Origin: Leptolinea sp964397625
GTDB lineage: Bacteria > Chloroflexota > Anaerolineae > Anaerolineales > Anaerolineaceae
Length of the DNA: 64,000 nucleotides
NCBI GenBank assembly: GCA_964397625.1
Contig: CAYNJT010000004.1
Span: 1 to 64,000, forward strand
Reading direction: 5' to 3'
Made by a program: the position numbers and the translations under genes. The first letter of the stretch is position 1. The number at the start of each line of letters is the position of its first letter. The notes under the pieces are model-generated. The model had not been told where the DNA came from. It was given only the letters and a program-made list of their open reading frames with translations, and made no database searches. Positions 1 through 8,922 of this stretch are shown here, piece after piece.

Positions 1-28
1 GGTTGCCGGGTGGTCTTTTGATTTATGT

Positions 29-1273
29 TCATTGGGAATCGGTATTTTCAGGAGCTGGAGAATAGCCTTCTTCACCAGGAAGATCTGTAAAGAAACCATT
101 CTTCCCTTTAAATCGGAAATAGTTTACGGTTCCGGCATGGATCGTAATATTGTAAAAATATTTAATATTTTCATACTCTATATTGATGATGTAGTTACCC
201 GCGGGGAGGTCGCTAAGAACAAGATTTTCACCGTAATAGGGATCACTGTGAGCGTATTTGTCACCATACGTGCGCACAATCCAATCCTGTTTGCGATCCG
301 AACGCTGAATGATGATATCCTGTGATGTGTAGAACGAACCTGAGGTGTTCATAACGCGGCCCGCGAGGACTCCCCAACCCTGGGGCGGCGCGACCCACAA
401 TTCTGGATTGAGTGAACAATTGAAGCAATTTTGTTTCCACCGAACTTCAAAGTGTAAATGCGGGCCAGTAGTGGCGCCAGTTTCTCCAACAATTCCAAGA
501 ATATCACCTGTATTTACATATTGATCTGGTTGAACATAGACTTTGTTCATATGAGCGTAGATTGTGTATAACTTTTCTCCCAGAAACCCAAAATCATGTT
601 CAAGGGTGACAGCAATCCCATAGGGATCTTTCGAATCATTTCTGCCTGAGTAAACTCCATAACCTGCCCAGACAACCTTGCCAGGAGCCGCGGCGCGAAC
701 CGGGGTACTGAGTGGAGCATCAATATCAATTCCGGTATGCACCACTCCTTCCCAACCGGTATAGGTTCCTCCGTAACGGTAATTCCACAGAGGCCAATTG
801 ATGGTGTTCGCGGAAATTGGTCGTACGAAATAGAAATGATCGTGTGAACTTAGCGCCCAGGGAATAGGATACAAAGGAGGGCGCCAGTCCAGAGGGTCGA
901 CTGGTTCAGCCGTAGGAAAAGCGATTTCAAGAGGTTTTGTCTTTTTCGGATCACGTGTGGGAGCCACAGTGGCTAAATTAAAGGTGGGAGTGAATGTTGG
1001 AATGGAGACTGATGTTGTTGTTGGTGTAAAAGTTAAAGTAGATATGGTCGCTGTTGGAGGTATTTCTTTCGTAGGTGTAACAGTGGTTGTCGGCCAGGCC
1101 AGTTCAATTGTATTCGTTGGTAATGCTGTATTCGTGGACGTATTGTCGATTGATCCAAAGGCGTTGACTTCCGGCACTGTCAGGTACGAAGAACAGGAAG
1201 AAAGTACCAGTATGGTAAGAAAACCTGATACCTCTAGAAACAAATGCGAAATGGATTTAGAAATTTCATTCAT
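29..1273 (-). CDS. M23-family peptidase lipoprotein
   Basis: Predicted exported zinc metallopeptidase that would cut peptidoglycan cross-bridges or stem peptides. From the ATG at 1273 the protein has 414 residues: a hydrophobic leader ending in the lipobox LSSC (Cys27), a Pro/Thr-rich spacer (about 40-125), then a LytM/M23 core (about 165-280). Zinc ligands are visible as H179 and D183 in HTGID and H274 in HLHFE; H241 (YAHM) and H272 are the other active-site histidines. A C-terminal beta-rich domain (about 295-395) resembles carboxypeptidase-regulatory-like folds and may bind wall or surface. An in-frame TTG at 1282 would abut the stop of the upstream PD40 gene, but the ATG gives a normal leader. 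It is probably co-transcribed with the PD40 and second M23 genes. Family call is firm; the substrate is unknown. Confidence 0.88.
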   Translation of the reverse strand: MNEISKSISHLFLEVSGFLTILVLSSCSSYLTVPEVNAFGSIDNTSTNTALPTNTIELAWPTTTVTPTKEIPPTATISTLTFTPTTTSVSIPTFTPTFNLATVAPTRDPKKTKPLEIAFPTAEPVDPLDWRPPLYPIPWALSSHDHFYFVRPISANTINWPLWNYRYGGTYTGWEGVVHTGIDIDAPLSTPVRAAAPGKVVWAGYGVYSGRNDSKDPYGIAVTLEHDFGFLGEKLYTIYAHMNKVYVQPDQYVNTGDILGIVGETGATTGPHLHFEVRWKQNCFNCSLNPELWVAPPQGWGVLAGRVMNTSGSFYTSQDIIIQRSDRKQDWIVRTYGDKYAHSDPYYGENLVLSDLPAGNYIINIEYENIKYFYNITIHAGTVNYFRFKGKNGFFTDLPGEEGYSPAPENTDSQ

Positions 1274-1282
1274 TTGCGTCAA

Positions 1283-3160
1283 TCATTCTTCTTCGATAGT
1301 GACAGGTGTGGCTGTCGGCTCATCGGGTTTTGGAGTTGGAAAAGGTGTGAGTGTTGGACGAATGAAAGGACGTGAAAAATCCTGGTCAGGATATATTTGA
1401 TTTAATGCGGTATTCAAATCCAAATTTTCCGTCTGGGCGAAAAGAGTAAAGCGTGCGCCTGGATAATATGTAATCCAATTGGCGGTTGCGGGGAACCTTT
1501 CCCACCCATAACGACCAGCCCATTCAGTGAAATCAATCCAATATCCTTCCGGGACATTGATCTCTTTTCCGCCTTTTTCATATACTGACGCATCACCTGA
1601 ATTCCTTGATAGGATGTCCCAGGCTCTGTCAGTCATGGGACGCCCTTGAGAACCATCCTGATTACGTGTCTTAAGGAATACTCGCCAATACGTTTGAATC
1701 CCAATATCCTCTTTCACCAGAGCCATCCAGCCGGAGTTCAATGGCAGGCTATTGATCATAATCCCTCTACCTGTGCTGAGCCATGAAATACCTGTGCCGG
1801 GTGCGATTGGAGAGTCTTTATCGGTAAATGCCGCTTCAAGACTATTCAAAAGGTCCCAACCGATTAATTCTCCGATTTTCGCTCGCAGAGTGTAAAAAGA
1901 TTCATCAATAGAATCTAATAAAGCCGGATAGGGAGCCACCACTCCATCCAGTGGAACCAGTGCGTCTGTTCCTGTGGGAAGAGGGTCATGGTTCAACATG
2001 GGAGTCCACAATGATTTGGCGGAAGGGGATGGAGCCTGAGAAAGACGTGGAGAGAGAGCTTCAGGCAGGCTGGCTGAATGCCAATCCAGACCCTGTAACG
2101 CGCCAGGTAGCCGGATTAGAGGTATGGTGATCTGACCAGTGGATGTTTCATAGGATGCGATTGCCGTCAGATTTGCCTGGCGTACCCGCGTGACTAACGA
2201 TGTACCAGATGGATTCCAAACTGGCCAATCACCCGAACCGGCAGGTCGTACAGGTAAATTTGGATCGGACATATCAAGAATAACCAGAGCTTCATCTCCG
2301 GCTTTTTTCTTAGCCCATGCAAGGAAACGGCCGTCGGGAGACCAATCTGGACGGGTATCTTTTCCTTCCGCGTCCCGGCTGATATTTACAAATCGTTCCT
2401 TGAAATTATCCAGACGGGCTATCCAGATTTCATCTTCACCAGACCGATCAGATACAAAAGCGATCTGTCGGCCGTTCCCGCCGGGTATCCAACGGGGAGA
2501 AAAATCGGTGGATGGATCGTTGGTGAGTTCAAGTGGCTTATTTTCCGGGTGAGCAACCTCAAGCAGGTAAATATCGAGATTGCCTTTAATATAGGTTTCA
2601 TACGCCAGCCATTGCCCATCAGGTGACCAGGTTGGATTTCCCTCATATTCAGGTGTGCTTGTCAACTGGGTCACAGAAGAAGACTGAATATCCAAAATAT
2701 ACAAATCCCAGTATCCATTTCGATGGGAGCTGTATGCGACTCGTTTGCCATCAGGACTGATGGCAGGATTGATATCATCCCAATCCCCTTCAGTCAATCG
2801 CAATAATGGTAAATACTGGGGATGAAAGGCAAATAGATGAAAGTAGAATCCATCTGCCATAGATAGAACCATAACACCCTGTTCCTCCAAGCCTTTTATA
2901 CTGGCGTTTACCTCAGTTGGGGTTACCGTGGGAGGGATGGCGGTGGGTGGGGGTGTCTCGGTTGGAATGATTGTAGGTAATACTTCCGTTGGGGCTACAG
3001 TGGCAGTTGGTACGGACGTCGGCGGAATAACAATAGTGGATGTGGGTAATAATTCCGTCTCAATAACCGGCCATAGAAAGAAAATCGTCACGGCAACATT
3101 TGCGACGATGAAAAATACCAAAAGGTACAGAACCACTTTTGAAACGGGTTTTGGTTTCAT
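1283..3160 (-). CDS. Membrane-anchored PD40/TolB-like beta-propeller protein
   Basis: 625 residues. One N-terminal membrane segment (about 8-30), a Pro/Thr-rich spacer (about 38-85), then a TolB-like propeller (about 100-350) made of PD40 repeats with the usual 'SPDGKRVAYSS' and 'SPDGQWLAYET' type blades. The C-terminal third (about 400-590) is not a propeller; it has conserved-looking Trp/Gly patches and I do not recognise it. PD40 propellers usually act as extracytoplasmic protein- or glycan-binding scaffolds. The gene sits between two M23 peptidase genes on the same strand, with only short gaps, so a role in the same envelope process is a fair inference. No enzyme motif is visible. Confidence 0.8.
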   Translation of the reverse strand: MKPKPVSKVVLYLLVFFIVANVAVTIFFLWPVIETELLPTSTIVIPPTSVPTATVAPTEVLPTIIPTETPPPTAIPPTVTPTEVNASIKGLEEQGVMVLSMADGFYFHLFAFHPQYLPLLRLTEGDWDDINPAISPDGKRVAYSSHRNGYWDLYILDIQSSSVTQLTSTPEYEGNPTWSPDGQWLAYETYIKGNLDIYLLEVAHPENKPLELTNDPSTDFSPRWIPGGNGRQIAFVSDRSGEDEIWIARLDNFKERFVNISRDAEGKDTRPDWSPDGRFLAWAKKKAGDEALVILDMSDPNLPVRPAGSGDWPVWNPSGTSLVTRVRQANLTAIASYETSTGQITIPLIRLPGALQGLDWHSASLPEALSPRLSQAPSPSAKSLWTPMLNHDPLPTGTDALVPLDGVVAPYPALLDSIDESFYTLRAKIGELIGWDLLNSLEAAFTDKDSPIAPGTGISWLSTGRGIMINSLPLNSGWMALVKEDIGIQTYWRVFLKTRNQDGSQGRPMTDRAWDILSRNSGDASVYEKGGKEINVPEGYWIDFTEWAGRYGWERFPATANWITYYPGARFTLFAQTENLDLNTALNQIYPDQDFSRPFIRPTLTPFPTPKPDEPTATPVTIEEE

Positions 3161-3199
3161 TTGCCGGCTATCAATGTTAAGTTTTTGTACTCAGACGCT

Positions 3200-4222
3200 C
3201 TATTTTGATGCCAGGCTGGACCTGAAAATATCCATTGGATTGAACATCTGAAATACACCACTTACACGCCAGTTGCAATAATTATGCCTATCTTCTTCTG
3301 TGGTATTGCCGTCGTAATGCCCCATATTTGAAAAGGTAGCACCGGAAGGGCCGATCCTCATTTCTAAATGTAAGTGTGGCGCGCTGGAGTATCCGGAATT
3401 CCCCACAAATCCAATTACCTGACCGGATGAAACCGCGTCACCCTGTTTCAGACTTGAGGGGCTGATCATATGTCCGTATAGCGTATAAAGAGACTTGGAG
3501 GCTGTGTTCCATTGATCTTTTGTCAAGTCAGGACAGTTTAGTTTATTGTTGATTATTGTCCCCAAAGGTTGAGTGGGAATTTTTATCGCTTGAATAAGAT
3601 TGGGGGGAACTGAATTCAATGGAGTCTCTATTAATATCGCAAAACCGTATGGGGCTTTCTCTTTAGAATCGGACATTGAGACTTTTCCGGGAAAAACCGA
3701 TTGAATGGGATCACCCAGAATGGGTTTATTATCGCGATTCCAGAAAGCAAAATCCACCCCATGGTGTCCCGAGTCTTCCCCAGGAGGAGGTAATTTAAAT
3801 TCCTGAGAGATCAAATCCTGTAGATCGCCAATACCGAAGCCCTGTAACGGCGAACTAATGCTGGCGTTGATGATGGCGGTAGGTTTAGGCTCGGGATTGG
3901 CAGCTGTCACTTTCACCGGTATGACAGTTGGTTGTATCGTGGGAATGACTACAGGCGTTCCAACTGGTAGAGGTGTCTTTATCGTTATTGCCCCTGACCA
4001 TTCACTATTGGCGATTGCCGCATCTTCAGGGGATATGGTAGATGTCTGGGTGGGCAAGATTTCAGGAAGTATGACATTGGGTAACACGCTGGCTGTTTGT
4101 GCGGGCGCACTGGTTAACATGGCCGTTATCACTATCATGATTATCAAAACAAAAGATTTGATAATTACCAACGCCAGGCCTAAAATATATGGAAAAAAAT
4201 GGGAGAAATAATCTTTATTCAT
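3200..4222 (-). CDS. M23-family peptidase, membrane-anchored
   Basis: 340 residues with a strongly hydrophobic N-terminus (about 10-38) that ends in an AxA-like stretch, so it may be a signal peptide or an uncleaved anchor. A Pro/Thr-rich spacer follows, then an M23 core with H153/D157 (HHGVD), a YGHM histidine and the HLHLE motif; these are the zinc and catalytic residues of LytM-type endopeptidases. It is a diverged paralogue of the lipoprotein peptidase at 29-1273, lacking the lipobox and the C-terminal beta domain. The ATG at 4222 has AGGGG just upstream (short spacer). The gene is first in a likely three-gene unit with the PD40 protein and the second peptidase. Confidence 0.85.
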   Translation of the reverse strand: MNKDYFSHFFPYILGLALVIIKSFVLIIMIVITAMLTSAPAQTASVLPNVILPEILPTQTSTISPEDAAIANSEWSGAITIKTPLPVGTPVVIPTIQPTVIPVKVTAANPEPKPTAIINASISSPLQGFGIGDLQDLISQEFKLPPPGEDSGHHGVDFAFWNRDNKPILGDPIQSVFPGKVSMSDSKEKAPYGFAILIETPLNSVPPNLIQAIKIPTQPLGTIINNKLNCPDLTKDQWNTASKSLYTLYGHMISPSSLKQGDAVSSGQVIGFVGNSGYSSAPHLHLEMRIGPSGATFSNMGHYDGNTTEEDRHNYCNWRVSGVFQMFNPMDIFRSSLASK

Positions 4223-4257
4223 GAACCCCTGATCACATCAATAAGGTAGGCATCTGT

Positions 4258-4290
4258 AAAAGAGGCTGACAGAATAATGTCAGCCTCTTT
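4258..4290 (-). terminator. Rho-independent terminator after the 4308-5030 gene
   Basis: A 13-bp perfect stem (4259-4271 with 4278-4290) and a 6-base loop, followed on the minus strand by TTTT. It lies 18 bases past the stop of the membrane-protein gene and before the M23 gene, so it separates two transcription units. Confidence 0.8.
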
Positions 4291-4307
4291 AGTCAGGCAG
4301 TCAACGA

Positions 4308-5030
4308 TCAATGTTTCCTCGGCGCGGGTTCGGTAAACAGGTCTCCCGGGGTATCCAGATCATCAATCGGCGGAGGCGGAGGAGTTGTTTCACGGTGGGG
4401 TGTAGTGGCCGGTTGGGATGCAACCGGGGCGATAGGCGCAGGAGCGGCAGGAGCCGGCATAACCGGGGGAACAACCGTGGAATTTACCGGTATCCCAAAT
4501 ACAGCGGCGCGCATGAGGGTTCCAAATCCGGGAACCGCGTTGCTTTCCGGAGTCCAGGGTTCACCATAAAATACAGCCCTGACACGTCCAGAGTACAGAA
4601 AGATCAGGACTATGATATCGAGGAAGGTCATTAGTGAATAACCACAGATACTGGCAACGGCTACACCGGTTACTGCGCCGACGTCAGGAAGAAGACTGTT
4701 GATTACAGGGATACCGGCGCCAAGCAGGACAAATAATCCACCAATAGCGCCAAAGAGGGCAAGGAAAACGGCACCCATGCGGGAACTATTCTTAAGCCGG
4801 ATCAAACCTGAGCCAATGGAAAAGTACCAGATACAAAGGATCAGGCCAAAGAAAGCTCCGATAACGGGAAGGAATATGGATTGAGGATTGGAAGGTGTCA
4901 CAGTGAGATTGGGAATGATGGCGAATACTACTGTCGCGGCCGCGCCAAGCAGACAGACAACCGCCATGAGAAAGTGATACGACGCCACCAGGATGACACC
5001 GTCCCATACTGATTTGTCGTTATTATTCAT
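4308..5030 (-). CDS. Four-helix membrane protein with Pro-rich tail
   Basis: 240 residues. Four hydrophobic segments (about 10-37, 52-75, 85-112, 120-150) are followed by a cytoplasmic-looking tail rich in Pro and Ala (about 185-240). I do not recognise the family; it has the look of a small DoxX/DUF-type integral membrane protein and no catalytic motif is visible. The start is well supported: GAGGAGG lies 8 bases before the ATG. It is followed by a strong terminator, so it may be transcribed alone or with the WD40 gene upstream, 78 bases away. Confidence 0.7.
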   Translation of the reverse strand: MNNNDKSVWDGVILVASYHFLMAVVCLLGAAATVVFAIIPNLTVTPSNPQSIFLPVIGAFFGLILCIWYFSIGSGLIRLKNSSRMGAVFLALFGAIGGLFVLLGAGIPVINSLLPDVGAVTGVAVASICGYSLMTFLDIIVLIFLYSGRVRAVFYGEPWTPESNAVPGFGTLMRAAVFGIPVNSTVVPPVMPAPAAPAPIAPVASQPATTPHRETTPPPPPIDDLDTPGDLFTEPAPRKH

Positions 5031-5108
5031 TCGTAATTCCTCCTCAAAACTTGGTCGAAGATGTTAACTTCAATATTGTCCTATTTTATCCTGATTTTTC
5101 ATTTCTTT

Positions 5109-7334
5109 TTAACGAATTCCATACAAGCGAATTGTCCCATCTGTTGAACCAGCCGCAAGGACCTTGCCATCGACTGTCTCAGCCAAACTGGTCAAGGATC
5201 CGCTGGTGCCTTTGAAATCTGTCAAAAGATTCCCGCTGGCGAGATCCCAGAATTCAATGTTTTCTCCGGCAACTGCCAGTACTCTATTATCTGCAGAAAA
5301 GGCCAGTGAGTTAGATCCTTTAGTCTGCAGATTTTTAAGCATTGTCCAACCTTCCGATTCCCAGACATAAGTGTAACCATCTTCGCTGGCAGAAGCCAGT
5401 AGCCTGCCATCCGGGCTGAATACAATACTGCGGACAGCCCGGCTGTGTTTTTGTATTGTTGTAACCAATTGACGTGAGTCAAAATTCCACACTCGAATAA
5501 TGCCATCCCCTCCGGCAGAGGCGAGCATGTTGGTACCCTGGCGTAGCGCGAGTTCGATATCACCTTTCGTGAAACCGGTGATATTGTAAAGACCTGTACC
5601 GGTAGCCATTTCCCACATCTTGAGAGTGATATCCACCCATCCTCCTGTGGAAGCCAGGCGGCTGCCATCAGAGTTGAATACCACCGAACGAACACCACCG
5701 CTATGGCCGCGCAGTGAATACACTTTTTGCCCGCTTGTGGTATCCCAGATAATGATCGTGTTATCGGCACCCCCAGATGCGAGGTAGCGGCCGTCTGCGT
5801 TGAACTCAAGCGTCGAGACATCTCCGCTGTGCCCTTCTAACATTGTGAGTATCGAGCCCGTTTTCACATCCCATAACGTGATCCTGCCATCCTGGTTGCC
5901 AGTGGCGAGAATGGATGCGGCTTTATTAAAAGCCAGACTGGTAATTGAATATGTAAAGCCTTTGAATGGCGCGGCCAACGCGTCATCCGCGGGCCGCCAG
6001 ATATGCAAAGTGTGCGCGCCGATGGCGAGCAAAGACCCATCCGCGTTAAATGCCAGCGAATTGACTTCACCAGGAACCTTACTGATTATTTTCACCAGGC
6101 GGCCTGTGGCGATTTCCCACAGGCTGACCGTTCCATTTTGCTCGCCGGAGATAATACCCGTACCATCACTGGTAAAAATTAGACTGCGTACACCTGAGGT
6201 TACCGGGAAGAGGCGAATTTGCTTTCCATTAGTGGTATCCCAGAGAACAAAAGTATTGTCATCACTTGCTGATGCCACCATCTTTGAATCGGCGCTCATA
6301 ACCACGCAATTTACTGATTTGTAATGAGCCGTGATGGAGATAAAGCGAACCCCACTGGAGACATTCCACATGGAAACTGTTTTATCCTCTGAACCGGCGA
6401 CAACCAGTTGCCCATCTGCACTAATCTGAAGCGCTCTGACTGGATTGCCGTTCCCTTCCAATTCTCGACTCAAAGATCCATCCGCTGTGTTCCAGATGTA
6501 AATCTTTCCATCCATACCGGCGCCCAGAATGAACATGCCATCATGGCTGAAAACCAGTTCTGTGATCCTGACACCCCGGGTATCAATCGAGGCAATTGCT
6601 TCGTTGGTACCATATTTCCAGATGATAACGGAATTGTCTGAACCACTTGTGACCAGTCGGGAACCGTCGGGGCTGATAGCGGCGCTATAAATATTTGAAT
6701 TCATATAAACGGGATTCTGTTCCTGTCCTGTAAACGGATCCAGATAGAAGAAACCACCAGTTGTTGCCGCGACAAGATTGAAAGCGCCGGATGATGTAGG
6801 CGCCCAGGTTACCTGATTTATTCGTCCTTTCCCAAACTGGCCAATCAATTTCAGATAGGCCAGATTATCGAGGCCAAAAGGTTGGTCAGGGATCTGAAGT
6901 GATCCCTGAACAGTGGTGACATCGATTTTTGCAGCAGGCGCCTGTGGTGGATTGGTCGGCGCGGCTGGTGGATTGGTTGGCGCTGCTGTGGGTTGCGCAG
7001 GGGGATTTGTTGGAGAAGGTGAAATTTTTGTTGGAACCAAACCCACACCAGTAGGGTTAACAGCCTGAACCGCGATGGTAGGTATTTTTGTGGGAGCAAG
7101 AGTAGGAATGCGAGTTGGAACAGCGGTCTTTTTCCAGAATAGAGAAAGCGGGGTCTTTACAACCCGAGTCATTGTCGGGCGCGGGGTTACAGAGGTTTTT
7201 GGTTTCAGGGGAGCGCTGTTTGAGGCAAAGAGAATTATTACCACTGTAAAAAGTACCAGTGATATGGATATGAGTAATTTAATTATGACTGCAACTGCCA
7301 ATGATATTTTTTGAAAATTGGGTTGTTGTTGCAA
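5109..7334 (-). CDS. Membrane-anchored WD40-repeat protein (about 14 blades)
   Basis: 741 residues: one N-terminal membrane helix (about 10-33), a Pro/Thr/Ala-rich spacer (about 45-135), then about 570 residues of WD40 repeats, enough for two seven-bladed propellers. Blade ends such as 'NTIIIWDTTSG' and 'NSVIIWKYGTN' are easy to see. The single helix puts the propellers outside the membrane, so this is likely an extracytoplasmic interaction scaffold. There is no kinase, protease or caspase domain. The start is a TTG: AAGGAAG lies 6 bases upstream, and no in-frame ATG occurs in the leader. The gene is divergent from the ParA-like gene at 7504. Confidence 0.85.
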   Translation of the reverse strand: MQQQPNFQKISLAVAVIIKLLISISLVLFTVVIILFASNSAPLKPKTSVTPRPTMTRVVKTPLSLFWKKTAVPTRIPTLAPTKIPTIAVQAVNPTGVGLVPTKISPSPTNPPAQPTAAPTNPPAAPTNPPQAPAAKIDVTTVQGSLQIPDQPFGLDNLAYLKLIGQFGKGRINQVTWAPTSSGAFNLVAATTGGFFYLDPFTGQEQNPVYMNSNIYSAAISPDGSRLVTSGSDNSVIIWKYGTNEAIASIDTRGVRITELVFSHDGMFILGAGMDGKIYIWNTADGSLSRELEGNGNPVRALQISADGQLVVAGSEDKTVSMWNVSSGVRFISITAHYKSVNCVVMSADSKMVASASDDNTFVLWDTTNGKQIRLFPVTSGVRSLIFTSDGTGIISGEQNGTVSLWEIATGRLVKIISKVPGEVNSLAFNADGSLLAIGAHTLHIWRPADDALAAPFKGFTYSITSLAFNKAASILATGNQDGRITLWDVKTGSILTMLEGHSGDVSTLEFNADGRYLASGGADNTIIIWDTTSGQKVYSLRGHSGGVRSVVFNSDGSRLASTGGWVDITLKMWEMATGTGLYNITGFTKGDIELALRQGTNMLASAGGDGIIRVWNFDSRQLVTTIQKHSRAVRSIVFSPDGRLLASASEDGYTYVWESEGWTMLKNLQTKGSNSLAFSADNRVLAVAGENIEFWDLASGNLLTDFKGTSGSLTSLAETVDGKVLAAGSTDGTIRLYGIR

Positions 7335-7340
7335 TGCAGA

Positions 7341-7347
7341 CTTCCTT
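7341..7347 (-). promoter_or_regulatory. Shine-Dalgarno that sets the TTG start of the WD40 gene
   Basis: On the minus strand AAGGAAG is followed by a 6-base spacer and TTG at 7334. The spacing is ideal and no ATG lies nearby, so this site decides the start. Confidence 0.7.
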
Positions 7348-7423
7348 ATTAATGGTATAGATCAACATCGGGGAAATGAAATATTTGAGTAATGAGATTA
7401 TAATATCAGAAATTCCGTAGCGT

Positions 7424-7458
7424 AAAAAAAGCAGTTTCCCAAGCCTTTGAAAACTGCT
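7424..7458 (-). terminator. Hairpin plus T-run in the divergent region
   Basis: Read on the minus strand: an 8-bp stem (AGCAGTTT with AAACTGCT, 7430-7437 and 7451-7458) followed by seven T. It points toward the WD40 gene, yet no minus-strand gene lies upstream of it. It may block antisense transcription from the parA-like gene or attenuate the WD40 transcript. Confidence 0.5.
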
Positions 7459-7503
7459 CAACGGAAATAACCGGGAGTTTATTTTGTTGGAAGTTGGAGT
7501 ACT

Positions 7504-8289
7504 ATGATCACGACTTTTACGTCCATGAAGGGCGGAACCGGAAAGACCACGATTACCGGGTTGATGGCGAGTTATTTAACGCAGTTTTATAAGAAGCGCG
7601 TTATTATTATTGATATTGACCCGCAGGGTGGAAGCACGACGCTTTTCCTTGGTACAGAAGCGCGGTCGACGATTGACGGGAAAGCCGGTCCGACTGTCTT
7701 TACGGTCCTTGAGACAATGCGTGAAGGCGGTGATACACGGCAGGTCGTTCAAAAAGCCTTGATGCGCTCAAAATATAATGAAAATGTCTTTATCCTTCCG
7801 GCAGATTACCGGGTAACCAGTCTTTTGAGCATGGGGGAATCACCGGACATCCTGCGGTATGCGCTGGATGAAGCATCCTTCTCAGATGATCTAATCGTAA
7901 TGGTGGATACGGGTACTGCGCCATTCCTTGTGTCCATGGCCATTTCCGCGGCTTCAGATAAAGTCTTTGTTCCCCTTATGCTTTCCATGCAAAATCGCAA
8001 ACCAACTGCAGATACCATACAATTGGTATTGCGCCAGCGAAAACAACTGGCCGGGATTGTGCCGGTAGGCATTGGGAATGCCAAATGGGAGGAAGCCACC
8101 ATGGAATCATGGAACGAGAGTTTGAAAAACAATCCCATGCTTTCCAACGCGAAAATTCTATCCGGCATTCCCTATTCGAAAACACTGGTGCGGAGTGAGT
8201 GGGTGGATCAGGTCTTCCCGGAAAGATTGACGCCAGTTTTTGCCGAACTAAGTTCTGTATTGCTGAATGGCAAAGCCCATAGCGATTAA
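7504..8289 (+). CDS. ParA/MinD-like (AAA_31) ATPase
   Basis: 261 residues. The N-terminus carries the deviant Walker A motif KGGTGKTT (residues 9-16) with the signature lysine K9, followed by a switch I-like 'DIDPQGGST' and a Walker B-like 'LIVMVDTG' region. These define the SIMIBI/ParA-MinD group, which dimerise around ATP and act on DNA, membranes or protein cargo. No parB-like gene, centromere-like repeat or chemoreceptor gene is adjacent, so neither plasmid partition nor a cluster-positioning role can be assigned. GGAG lies just before the ATG. A terminator follows, so it seems monocistronic. Confidence 0.85.
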   Translation: MITTFTSMKGGTGKTTITGLMASYLTQFYKKRVIIIDIDPQGGSTTLFLGTEARSTIDGKAGPTVFTVLETMREGGDTRQVVQKALMRSKYNENVFILPADYRVTSLLSMGESPDILRYALDEASFSDDLIVMVDTGTAPFLVSMAISAASDKVFVPLMLSMQNRKPTADTIQLVLRQRKQLAGIVPVGIGNAKWEEATMESWNESLKNNPMLSNAKILSGIPYSKTLVRSEWVDQVFPERLTPVFAELSSVLLNGKAHSD

Positions 8290-8316
8290 TTGAATTTGAG
8301 TTATCAACCAAAAACA

Positions 8317-8348
8317 AATCCGCTCAGAATATCTGTTTTGAGCGGATT
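8317..8348 (+). terminator. Terminator after the ParA-like gene
   Basis: A 10-bp stem (AATCCGCTCA at 8317-8326 with TGAGCGGATT at 8339-8348) and a 12-base loop, followed by ATGTTT. The T-run is weak, but its position 28 bases past the stop codon fits. Confidence 0.6.
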
Positions 8349-8523
8349 ATGTTTCCCTGGGAGATAACTCACTCCCGGTAGAAGCACGTCAACGTTTAAT
8401 CAGGTGTGGTATTATGGTTCGAATAATTTTAGGGTTTTTGGTATAAAAAACTCAACTACCAGAAAAATCGCTTTTTTTATTTGCTTGAAAACGCACATTC
8501 TCTTCCCTGGATGTGATAATGTG

Positions 8524-8922
8524 ATGAAGAGCCATCAAGTTCCGTACACTTTATTTTTCTTTTTTATTTTGTTTTGTTGTTTTTTAAGCGGCTGTGCGAG
8601 GCAGACCAGTGAGCCAGTGCGAGTGGTGCAGGATTACCTTCAAGCTCTGGCAGCACAGGATCAGGTTGCAATTTCAAACCTTACATGCAGTGAATGGGAA
8701 ACCCAGGCTTTCCTGGAATTGGATGCTCTTCAACTGGTTAAAGCAACTTTAACCGATGTGCAGTGCCGGGAAACTGAAGTTGTGTCGGGCGGGGTGATTG
8801 TTGAATGCTCCGGGAAGCTGGAGACGACATATAACAATGAAATATCCAGTGTGGACCTTTCTCAAAACAGATACTTCGTTTCCCATGAAAACGGAGATTG
8901 GCTGGAGTGTGGATACCGGTGA
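8524..8922 (+). CDS. Small lipoprotein, first gene of the acylation operon
   Basis: 132 residues from the ATG at 8524. A very hydrophobic leader ends in the lipobox LSGC. The mature part (about 105 residues) begins 'EPVRVVQDYLQALAAQD', the usual start of an NTF2-like/SnoaL-like alpha-beta cone domain, and contains four further Cys in two short-spaced groups, which could form disulfides outside the cell. Its stop overlaps the GTG of the next microprotein gene by 4 bases, so it is translationally coupled to the MBOAT operon. No function can be assigned; a periplasmic-side helper or binding protein for the acylated polymer is only inference. Confidence 0.65.
   Translation: MKSHQVPYTLFFFFILFCCFLSGCARQTSEPVRVVQDYLQALAAQDQVAISNLTCSEWETQAFLELDALQLVKATLTDVQCRETEVVSGGVIVECSGKLETTYNNEISSVDLSQNRYFVSHENGDWLECGYR

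Noticed and set aside
957..1400. Long Val/Gly-rich plus-strand frames opposite the minus-strand lipoprotein genes (also 2928-3251, 3858-4211 and 12746-13090).
   Set aside because: They are the antisense of Pro/Thr-rich stalks, whose codons give Gly and Val on the other strand and few stops. They lack ribosome sites and have no domain.
7504..8289. A plasmid partition locus.
   Set aside because: No ParB, no iteron or parS-like repeats and no replication gene nearby; all neighbours are chromosomal functions.
8404..8523. An upstream extension of the small lipoprotein gene.
   Set aside because: The extra N-terminus would bury the leader and lipobox; the ATG at 8524 gives a standard lipoprotein signal.
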